Of a stretch of DNA of 24,527 bases, positions 15,714 through 23,216 are shown piece by piece. The translations under genes and the position numbers were made by a program. Source of the stretch: an uncultured Prevotella sp. (lineage in GTDB: Bacteria; Bacteroidota; Bacteroidia; Bacteroidales; Bacteroidaceae); assembly GCA_934183355.1 (NCBI GenBank), contig CAKPST010000036.1:1-24527 (forward strand). The letters run 5' to 3'. Numbering within the stretch: position 1 is the first letter of the stretch; the number at the start of each line of letters is the position of its first letter. The notes under the pieces are model-generated. The model searched no databases. It was not told the origin of the DNA and saw only the letters and a list, made by a program, of their open reading frames with translations.

Positions 15714-17159
15714 ATGAACACAAATTCATTGACACGCATCATCATTTCATGCCTTATGGGAGCTGCCTCGTGCAGCTCCACAATGGCACAGACGCTCGCC
15801 TCGGGAGCCGTAGCCGTCGACAATCTACAGACACATGTCGAGGGCAACAAGGTGGACGTGGCGTTCGACCTCAACCTAAACAACCTGAAGCTTAAAGCCG
15901 AACAGCAGCTCGTCTTCACTCCGATGATTGCTGCCGACGGCGACACCACAGCCCTCACCACTATCATCATCAATGGCAGATCAAAACAGATACGCATGGA
16001 GCGTAGCGGCGAACTGGCTTCTTATGCCACCGCAACCGACCAGCCCTTGATAGTATTGCGCAAGAACGGAACACAGCAGAGCGTGAGCTATGCTCAGACC
16101 ATAACACGCAAGCGCCCATTTGAAACAGAGCACTTGCAACTGCTCACCGCACAAGACATCTGCGGATGTGGCAACAAGGAGAATGTAGACAACACTCCTA
16201 TTGGCACTATCGACAACATCGGCGCATGGCTGCCAGCCATTACATTTGTGCGTCCTGCCGCCGAGGCTCGCAAGCAACGCGCCGAGAAGGGCGAGGCTTA
16301 CCTCAGCTTCAGAGTCAACAAGACCGACATCGTGGTAGACCTCTTTGACAATGCACGTGAGTTGGCTAAGATTACGCAGACCATCGACCTTGTGCGCAAC
16401 GACAAGAATGTAGAAATCAATGGCATCAACATTCACGGATTTGCATCGCCCGATGGACCATACGCCAACAACGAGCGTTTGGCTCGCGAGCGTTCGCAGT
16501 CGCTCATGACCTACGTGGCACAGCTCTATCCCATCAATGCCAAGCTCTTCAGCCACAACTCTACTCCAGAAGACTGGGACGGATTCCGCCGCATGGTGGC
16601 AAAGTCGCAGCTCGTCAACAAGGAGGACATCCTGAAAATATCCAACTCAAGTCTTGCCCCCGACGACAAGGACAAGCGCATACGTCAGCTCTATCCGCAA
16701 GACTACGCCGTGATAATGAGCGACATCTATCCCCGTCTGCGTCATAGCGACTATACGGTGAGCTACACAGTGCGCCCATTCTCGGTGGACGAGGCAAAGC
16801 AGATACTGAAGACACGTCCGCAGCAGCTCTCATTGCAAGAGATGTTCCTTGTGGCACAGACCATGGAAGAAGGTTCGCCAGAGTTCAACGAAGTGTTTGA
16901 CATCGCCGTGCGCCTCTTCCCCGACGACCCCACAGCCAATCTCAATGCCGCATGTGCCGACTTGCAGCGTAGAGACACGGAGTCAGCCATGCGCCACTTG
17001 CAGCGTGCGGGCGACTCTGCCGAGGCTAACAACGCACGTGGTGCGCTTGCTGTATTGCAAAAAGACTATTCGCGTGCAAGACAGTATTTTGCGAAAGCCG
17101 CAGCAGCTGGTTCGACAGATGCTAAGGCTAATGCCGAACGCATAGCACATATTCAATAA
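15714..17159 (+). CDS. DUF3868 / OmpA-like / TPR protein of the pilus operon
   Basis: The 481-aa product has an export signal (about 1-26, MAQ cleavage; a Cys at 20 makes a lipoprotein a weaker alternative). Residues 27-200 form a beta-rich DUF3868-like N-terminal part with a CGCG motif at 150-153. Residues about 205-275 resemble an OmpA-type peptidoglycan-binding fold, with INIHGFASPDGPY and the helix NERLARERSQSL. The C-terminal part (about 370-480) consists of helical TPR-like repeats (AMRHLQRAG, ARQYFAKAAAAG). This combination suggests a periplasmic protein that ties the pilus base or the DUF3575 partner to peptidoglycan and to other proteins, which is inference from domain types. It lies between the DUF3575 gene and the shaft pilin gene. 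Confidence 0.78.
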   Translation: MNTNSLTRIIISCLMGAASCSSTMAQTLASGAVAVDNLQTHVEGNKVDVAFDLNLNNLKLKAEQQLVFTPMIAADGDTTALTTIIINGRSKQIRMERSGELASYATATDQPLIVLRKNGTQQSVSYAQTITRKRPFETEHLQLLTAQDICGCGNKENVDNTPIGTIDNIGAWLPAITFVRPAAEARKQRAEKGEAYLSFRVNKTDIVVDLFDNARELAKITQTIDLVRNDKNVEINGINIHGFASPDGPYANNERLARERSQSLMTYVAQLYPINAKLFSHNSTPEDWDGFRRMVAKSQLVNKEDILKISNSSLAPDDKDKRIRQLYPQDYAVIMSDIYPRLRHSDYTVSYTVRPFSVDEAKQILKTRPQQLSLQEMFLVAQTMEEGSPEFNEVFDIAVRLFPDDPTANLNAACADLQRRDTESAMRHLQRAGDSAEANNARGALAVLQKDYSRARQYFAKAAAAGSTDAKANAERIAHIQ

Positions 17160-17189
17160 ATTCATAATAAATTCTCTCTATCACTGGTG

Positions 17190-17216
17190 GGGTGGGGCGC
17201 TAAAAACGCCCTACCC
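17190..17216 (+). promoter_or_regulatory. GC-rich hairpin between the DUF3868 and mfa1-like genes
   Basis: GGGTGGGGCG (17190-17199) pairs with CGCCCTACCC (17207-17216), 10 bp with one G-T wobble and a 7-nt loop. No U-run follows, so it is better seen as a partial terminator, processing site or mRNA stabiliser than as a full stop. A weak promoter-like pair (TTG 17238-17240 and TAATTTAA 17262-17269) lies downstream and could give the pilin gene extra transcription. Confidence 0.6.
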
Positions 17217-17296
17217 AGACCAACAACACTCTAAACATTGGAAGTAATTAACAACAATTAATAATTTAAACAATCACTTTTTAAACAATTACAATT

Positions 17297-19048
17297 ATGG
17301 TAAACGTTAAGAATCTATTTGGCATGGCTGTTATGGCAACAGCCCTCGTAGGTTGTTCAAGCAATGACGACCTTTCGGCAAATGGTAATGGCAATGGCGA
17401 AATCAATGTGGGCGCAAACTATGCGTCGTTCACGATTGAGTTGCCATCAACAAATGGCGGAACTCGTGCAGATGGTGTTACACCAGGAACACCTGAGTAT
17501 AATCCGGGTGATGCTAATGAGTATGCTGTAAACAATGCTCAGCTTGTAGTCTTCAAGCAGGCAGGAGCTTCTGAGGGAGAATATACATATGTAGAAACAG
17601 TAGATCTTGGCAACCTGGAGCCGTGGAATAAAGATAATGGCAGTGGTGTAACACGATTCGCTAATATCACAGCAGAGCTTTCAAAAGCAACAGTAAAACC
17701 TACTGATAAGTACTATGCCTTGATTGTTCTTAATAATGACGGCAAGGTGACATTGCCAACAACAGAAGGTACTACCTATAGCTCTTGGAATGTTGCTGCT
17801 AATGCTACTTCTACATTCCTTAATAAGGATAACGGCTTCTATATGGCAAATGCTCCTGAGTTTGTTTCTGGTGGCGAGCCTACAACTCTCGTTGCTATTA
17901 AGGGAATCTATAGAACAAAGCAAGAGGCACAGAACAAACCTGCTACTACTGTATATGTAGAGCGTGGTATGGCTAAGGTGACTATTGAATCGACAAGCTT
18001 TGTATCAAAGAATGTGGAGACATCAACCACTTATGATGGTGACAAGGTGCAAATTACTAACTGGACTCTTGACGTTCTCAACAAGAGCACATTCCCAGTA
18101 CACAAGACTACAGGTTTGACAACAAGCTATCCTGCAATTTGGAGTAACACTGCAAATACAACAGATCGTTTCGTTGGTGGTGGCGAATTCAAGCGTGTAT
18201 ATTGGGGTATAGACCCTAACTACGATGGTTCAACATTGACTACAGTTGCAAATTGTCAGAATCAATTCTATATTGTTGATCCTAATGGTTCTACATATAA
18301 TGGTGATAATACATCAACAGTTACATGGACTGTTAAGGATAAGCCCCTCTATTGCTTGGAGAACACCTTCGACATCAATAATATGAAGCAGGGTCAGACC
18401 ACACGTGTCCTTTTCCAGGCTACTTATTCTCCCAAATGTGTTGAAACGTCTTCATCTAAGACATTCTTTATGATTGGCAACAATCCTAAGGTTTGGAACA
18501 TAGAGGCTCTTAAGGAACAAATCGCCAACAAGGCAAAGGAGGTGCTTAATACATCTGCTACTGTTACTGTAGATATTAAAACTAGTGCTCCGTTGTTGGA
18601 AGGTGGTACACACTTCTTGACTGAAAATGATGTTACAATTAAGGAGGGTTCTGTAGACAAGACAACAGGATTTGATTTTGATAAACTTAATATCAAGTTA
18701 GGTTTGGACAAAACAGTTGTTGATGCAAGTGGCAATAAGATCTTAGGCATTAAGACTTACGAGGAAGGCAAGTGCTACTACATCGCACGTATCAAGCACT
18801 TTAACGAGCTTACTCCTTGGGTTGCTGGTAATGATACATACGGTGGAAACAACGAGAAGTGGCTCGGTCGCTACGGTGTACTCCGCAACAACTGGTATGA
18901 GCTTACAGTTACTAAGTTCAGTGCTCCTGGCTATCCTGACGTTCCAGTGGTTAACCCAGAGACTCCGGACGATGAGGATACCAAGTTCATCAACGTAGAG
19001 GTTAAGATCCTTGACTGGGCAAAGCGCAGCCAGCAGGTAGAGCTCTAA
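17297..19048 (+). CDS. mfa1: Mfa1-family major fimbrillin (pilus shaft)
   Basis: Structural subunit of a type V pilus. The 583-aa product, near the length of Porphyromonas Mfa1, is a lipoprotein precursor with lipobox LVGC and Cys at 20. After the first strand (ASFTIELPS) comes TR|A at 57-58, placed like the FimA cleavage site, and then the domain opening NNAQLVVFKQ. The C-terminus VEVKILDWAKRSQQVEL resembles the donor-strand end of this family. The start ATG at 17297 follows an AT-rich leader. The gene is visibly more AT-rich and uses more T-ending codons than sprA and the mfa2-like gene. It is flanked by two similar GC hairpins, which could set a high transcript level for the shaft. FimA versus Mfa1 assignment is by length and context. 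Confidence 0.88.
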   Translation: MVNVKNLFGMAVMATALVGCSSNDDLSANGNGNGEINVGANYASFTIELPSTNGGTRADGVTPGTPEYNPGDANEYAVNNAQLVVFKQAGASEGEYTYVETVDLGNLEPWNKDNGSGVTRFANITAELSKATVKPTDKYYALIVLNNDGKVTLPTTEGTTYSSWNVAANATSTFLNKDNGFYMANAPEFVSGGEPTTLVAIKGIYRTKQEAQNKPATTVYVERGMAKVTIESTSFVSKNVETSTTYDGDKVQITNWTLDVLNKSTFPVHKTTGLTTSYPAIWSNTANTTDRFVGGGEFKRVYWGIDPNYDGSTLTTVANCQNQFYIVDPNGSTYNGDNTSTVTWTVKDKPLYCLENTFDINNMKQGQTTRVLFQATYSPKCVETSSSKTFFMIGNNPKVWNIEALKEQIANKAKEVLNTSATVTVDIKTSAPLLEGGTHFLTENDVTIKEGSVDKTTGFDFDKLNIKLGLDKTVVDASGNKILGIKTYEEGKCYYIARIKHFNELTPWVAGNDTYGGNNEKWLGRYGVLRNNWYELTVTKFSAPGYPDVPVVNPETPDDEDTKFINVEVKILDWAKRSQQVEL

Positions 19049-19065
19049 ATAAATGGTTTATATTT

Positions 19066-19096
19066 AGGAGGTGGGGCGTTTATCGCCCAACCTCCT
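19066..19096 (+). promoter_or_regulatory. GC-rich hairpin between the mfa1-like and mfa2-like genes
   Basis: AGGAGGTGGGGCG (19066-19078) pairs with CGCCCAACCTCCT (19084-19096), a 13-position stem with one mismatch and a 5-nt loop. Only ATTCTT follows, so read-through is likely. It shares the GGTGGGGCG...CGCCC core with the hairpin at 17190-17216. Confidence 0.65.
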
Positions 19097-19178
19097 ATTC
19101 TTAAACACAATATGACCCCACCACCCCGCCATATACAACAATTAATTAAACTCATTTAATCATTTAACGGCAAACATT

Positions 19179-20246
19179 ATGTTTCATGGACTGCTAAAAT
19201 CTTTATGCTCACTTTTCGTCTTAGCATCACTGATGGCTTCATGCTCATTGATGCACGATGACCTTGAGCCTTGTGATACTGGCGTATACCTGCACTTCCG
19301 CTACGACTATAATACGCAGCGTGCCAATCTCTTCCACGACCATGTGGGAGGCATTGTTGTTATGGTGTACGACAAGGACGGCAAGTTCATCATGCGCAAG
19401 GATGCCTACAACACTGATGCCGACGCACCAATACGCCGACATGACTTTGCCGTACATATCAATCTGCAACCCGGCGAATATCAGTTTATTGCCATTGCTA
19501 AGCAAAAACGCTATGAAGACGCTCTGGCTACGACGGGTGCTAAATTCCGCATTCATGCCCACACCGACGGCGAGGACATGACAAAATTCAACACTGTGCT
19601 CGACCGCATAGAAAATGGCGACATCGACGACGTGGACAATGCGGCTCCACTCGATACGCTGTGGCATGGCATGTCGCAGCACCTCACCACCGTGTACGAC
19701 CTCAAGGCTACACACGACACTATATCGTTGATGCGCGACACCAAGCAGCTCACCGTATCGCTGCATCAACTCGACTCGCCAGCAAATATCTCTGCCGACG
19801 ACTATGGCTTCGAGATAATAGCCGACAACGGCTACTTCAACCACGACAACTCTTTGGCACGCGACTCAAAACTGCGCTATACGCCGTTCCATACATGGAC
19901 CACCAGCTTCAGCGATGCGTCGGGTAACGTGAAGGAACGCACGGCTCATGCAGGATTGATGTTCTCGCGACTGATGTACTACCCAGCAGAGGAGAACAGT
20001 CGCAACGCCACACTGCATATATATAAAAAGGATACGGGCGAGACCATTGCGCTCATCAATCTGCCAGACATCCTACAGCAGGGACGCGACGCTTATGCAT
20101 CGCAGAACTATGACATACAGGAATATCTCGACAGAGAATACGACTATCACCTCGACTTCTTCCTTGTTGGCACCGAGTGGCAGTATGTCAACCTATCTGT
20201 GGGCATACTCGACTGGGCAAAGCGCATACAGAGAATAAATCTGTAG
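19179..20246 (+). CDS. mfa2: Mfa2/FimB-family pilus anchor lipoprotein
   Basis: In type V pili this subunit terminates growth and anchors the fibre to the outer membrane. The 355-aa product has a lipoprotein signal with Cys at 22 (LMASC). The family opening DLEPCDTGVYLHFRYDYN is at 28-45, followed by the usual strand GGIVVMVYDKDG. It ends in LSVGILDWAKRIQRINL, sharing ILDWAKR with the shaft subunit. There is no obvious arginine maturation site in the expected pre-strand position, as expected for an anchor that keeps its lipid. QRA at 47-49 is noted but follows the family opening. It starts 130 nt after the mfa1-like gene and 62 nt before the tip-like gene. Confidence 0.9.
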   Translation: MFHGLLKSLCSLFVLASLMASCSLMHDDLEPCDTGVYLHFRYDYNTQRANLFHDHVGGIVVMVYDKDGKFIMRKDAYNTDADAPIRRHDFAVHINLQPGEYQFIAIAKQKRYEDALATTGAKFRIHAHTDGEDMTKFNTVLDRIENGDIDDVDNAAPLDTLWHGMSQHLTTVYDLKATHDTISLMRDTKQLTVSLHQLDSPANISADDYGFEIIADNGYFNHDNSLARDSKLRYTPFHTWTTSFSDASGNVKERTAHAGLMFSRLMYYPAEENSRNATLHIYKKDTGETIALINLPDILQQGRDAYASQNYDIQEYLDREYDYHLDFFLVGTEWQYVNLSVGILDWAKRIQRINL

Positions 20247-20308
20247 AGGTAGAAGACAATGACTTAGACAATAGACTCTTTAATAAATAAGACCAAGACC
20301 ATAAGACA

Positions 20309-23191
20309 ATGAAACGACTTGCAGACATATTACTTTCACTTGCTGCCATGTTGTTGCTGGCAGCCTGCACCGATGATGCCGATGTGTACAACAGTCCGGC
20401 GGCATCTGAGGGCAATCTCTGCGTCTATATACCTGTGTCGAGAGCAGGCGGAAGCGAGGGCTTCGGCGTTGCTGCTTCGGAAGACTTGACATACAATGCC
20501 TCGGTGGACGAGTGTACTATCAACAATCTGCATCTGTATGCTTTCCCTACATCGGCTGAGGGCACTCTCGTCTCGCAAGATTTGCATGCGCCGGCGGCTA
20601 CGGATATGCTCAATGAGAAAACTGCGTCATACCGACTACAGATTAAGCCCGGAACATATCGTGTATATGTTGTTGCCAACATGAACGATGTGCTCAGCGC
20701 TAACAACATCACTAACGAGGATGAACTGAAGAAGGTGGTGCTCGGATATACACCCGGACTAAAGCCTGGTATGCCTACGGCTAATAATATCCCGATGATA
20801 TACGAGCCTGCATCGTCGGCAGCCGACGGCACAACAGCCGCCGACGGCACCATATCCATCAACAAGAACGACAACACCGACAAGACAATCATGGCAAACC
20901 TGAAGTTTACATGTGTCAAGGTGCGTCTGAATCTCATCTACGACCCCACCGACCCTACTATGGATGCGTCGCTGAAGGCGAGTGGACTGAGCATAACTGA
21001 CATCGTGGGCAAAAGACTGTCGCCTCAGACTAATCTTGTGTGGAACAAGAAGTTCAGCGACCCTGACATCAGCACAGAGTATGCTGAGGGCATGCCGTCG
21101 ACATTCTACGACCCGTCGGAGTCGATAAACAATGGCAAATACTACAGCTCATGGACTGAGACTCCCTCCAACGCTAATTTGAACAACGCGGACATCATCA
21201 GCGTTAAGGGCGAAGGCACTGACGTGCCTGCCGACAAAAAACAGAAGTGGCTCTTCAGTGCTACATATTATCTGCCCGAGCGCTATGTGGCTGAGGCTGC
21301 ACAGCAGTCGGCATTGAAGATAGGCGGAGTTGTAGGAGGAGGTTCGGGCATAGATAACAGCTACAACATCAACCTTGGTCATCGTCAGGACGAGACATCC
21401 ACAACAGAAGTTCCTACCTTCCCACGCGGCACATACTACGAGATTGTAGGACGCATAAAGAGTCTGGGCAACATCGACCTCGATTGTGTTGTAGGTGTGA
21501 AGCCCTGGGAGATGGAAACAATAGATGCTGACTTTACACATACTACGCTTTGGGTTTCGAAGACAAGTGCAGAAGTTAAGTCGCTGCAAGACGACTACAT
21601 CAAGTATCAAACAAATGCCGATCCAGCATCCTTGGAAATTAAATGTGAATCAAAGGTTAACAAGGCAATGTCAGGCGATTTGGAGATAATTAAAGTAGAA
21701 AACGATGAATTAAACAAGCGTCTGAAATTCAGTATAAATCCTGCCCTTTCTGTTGCCGACTTTACGAATGCTCATGTTCTGCTTACAGGCACGGCTAAGG
21801 TGTGGATAAAGGCAAACAACTTGAAGAAATATCTTAATGTAGAATACGACGTTACACCATACTTCAAGGTAGACCCAGTGGATATTGTAATACAGTATGC
21901 TGAAAATTCATCCGAATTGACAAAGTTTGTGAATTTCACTACCAACCTTGGTGGCATTCAGTTCCCTAATGGATGGTCGGTTTTGGGCAGCGGACATGAT
22001 ATTACGTATGCTAAGTCGACAATAAACATCAAGTGCAAAAATACTAATGTGGCTGATGGCCAGTTCACCATTACGGCTACATCCGACCCTCAGACAACAA
22101 CCACACATACGTTTACTGTAAAGTCGATAGGTGAAGACGGTACAAAGAAACATATTGAGCAAGAGATACGTGTGACGGTGCGTCCGCCAGTAGGTCCTTA
22201 TCGTATCTATATGCGAGCCATAAACGACTTGGCGAAGACTAAAGACGCAAGTAACCTTGAGGAATTCGATCATTCTGATATGCTTGATGAAGAAGCCTAC
22301 AATAATTCTGAAGAAAACAACAACTGGCGAGATGGATGGTGTGCTGACTGGAAGATAGACCGTAAGTCGTACAAGGACTCTCACAAGGTCTACATCTACA
22401 CACAGAAAGGTGAGACAAATTCTGATGGTTCAACGGGCGCGAATACGGCAATATGGTATTTCACCGGAGGGTGGCCAGGTGTCTCGATGACAGCTGACGA
22501 TTACAACCCTGGTTGGTACTATTACAGTATAGCGCATGATGCTATGTCTGGATCTAACAACGGTCAGGGAGATGCATCAACTACTCGTACAAAGATGATA
22601 AAGCCAGGACAGACCCTGCTGATTTTCAGCAATGGTACATACACCAGTGAGGGCTACCAGCCGCATCGTTTCACCCATCACAACGACCCCGGCATCACAC
22701 TCTTCAACTATGAGGATCGTGAAGGCTGGTATCTGTACGACCCTTTGTCGGATCCTTACTACAGAGTATATGATGAGAAGCCTACCGTTGTAGACGTGGA
22801 ATATACCATTTATACCAAAAGAGATGAAATATCTGGTTGGTATTGTCAATATGGAGTAAACAGTAGTGATGGTAAAGGTAAATTTGAAATGAAGAGAAAC
22901 AACCCTAATGTCGATAACGAGTTTAAGTGCGAATACATCGGTACTGACTCAAAAAATAACAAATGGTTCAAGACCATACTCCACCTTAAAGCCCCATTGA
23001 ACGAATATGCAAAGGTTTTGCATGTGAAGATCAACAATACGGCTGATGAACCAGAGCTGTTCGATGGTGATAACTATCCAGTATCAGGAACGGTTACAAG
23101 AACGATTAACGGTCGCAACTGTGTACGCTATGTGATAGAAGGCCGTTTCGATCCGGGCACAAAGACATGGAGTCAGGGAGCACCCTTTTAA
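20309..23191 (+). CDS. Pilus tip-like adhesin with a CBM26-like module
   Basis: The 960-aa lipoprotein precursor has lipobox LLAAC with Cys at 20. Residues about 36-405 look like a fimbrillin domain: strand LCVYIPVSR with a candidate cut at R45|A46, then INNLHLYAFP, and a closing block CVVGVKPWEMETIDADF where the shaft protein has its terminal strand. Residues about 410-520 and 521-627 look like two Ig-like beta domains. Residues about 690-815 resemble starch-binding module CBM26, with WPGVSM (722-727), GWYYYS (735-740) and LLIFSNG (770-776). A last beta-rich part (827-960) is unassigned. The position after the anchor gene and the long C-terminal extension suggest an adhesive tip. Ligand identity is inferred. 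Confidence 0.78.
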   Translation: MKRLADILLSLAAMLLLAACTDDADVYNSPAASEGNLCVYIPVSRAGGSEGFGVAASEDLTYNASVDECTINNLHLYAFPTSAEGTLVSQDLHAPAATDMLNEKTASYRLQIKPGTYRVYVVANMNDVLSANNITNEDELKKVVLGYTPGLKPGMPTANNIPMIYEPASSAADGTTAADGTISINKNDNTDKTIMANLKFTCVKVRLNLIYDPTDPTMDASLKASGLSITDIVGKRLSPQTNLVWNKKFSDPDISTEYAEGMPSTFYDPSESINNGKYYSSWTETPSNANLNNADIISVKGEGTDVPADKKQKWLFSATYYLPERYVAEAAQQSALKIGGVVGGGSGIDNSYNINLGHRQDETSTTEVPTFPRGTYYEIVGRIKSLGNIDLDCVVGVKPWEMETIDADFTHTTLWVSKTSAEVKSLQDDYIKYQTNADPASLEIKCESKVNKAMSGDLEIIKVENDELNKRLKFSINPALSVADFTNAHVLLTGTAKVWIKANNLKKYLNVEYDVTPYFKVDPVDIVIQYAENSSELTKFVNFTTNLGGIQFPNGWSVLGSGHDITYAKSTINIKCKNTNVADGQFTITATSDPQTTTTHTFTVKSIGEDGTKKHIEQEIRVTVRPPVGPYRIYMRAINDLAKTKDASNLEEFDHSDMLDEEAYNNSEENNNWRDGWCADWKIDRKSYKDSHKVYIYTQKGETNSDGSTGANTAIWYFTGGWPGVSMTADDYNPGWYYYSIAHDAMSGSNNGQGDASTTRTKMIKPGQTLLIFSNGTYTSEGYQPHRFTHHNDPGITLFNYEDREGWYLYDPLSDPYYRVYDEKPTVVDVEYTIYTKRDEISGWYCQYGVNSSDGKGKFEMKRNNPNVDNEFKCEYIGTDSKNNKWFKTILHLKAPLNEYAKVLHVKINNTADEPELFDGDNYPVSGTVTRTINGRNCVRYVIEGRFDPGTKTWSQGAPF

Positions 23192-23216
23192 AAAGTAACA
23201 ATTAAAAGACAACAAT

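Noticed and set aside
17238..17269. Separate promoter for the shaft pilin gene
   Set aside because: The -7 candidate matches only part of TAnnTTTG and the region is generally AT-rich, so it is too weak to list on its own.
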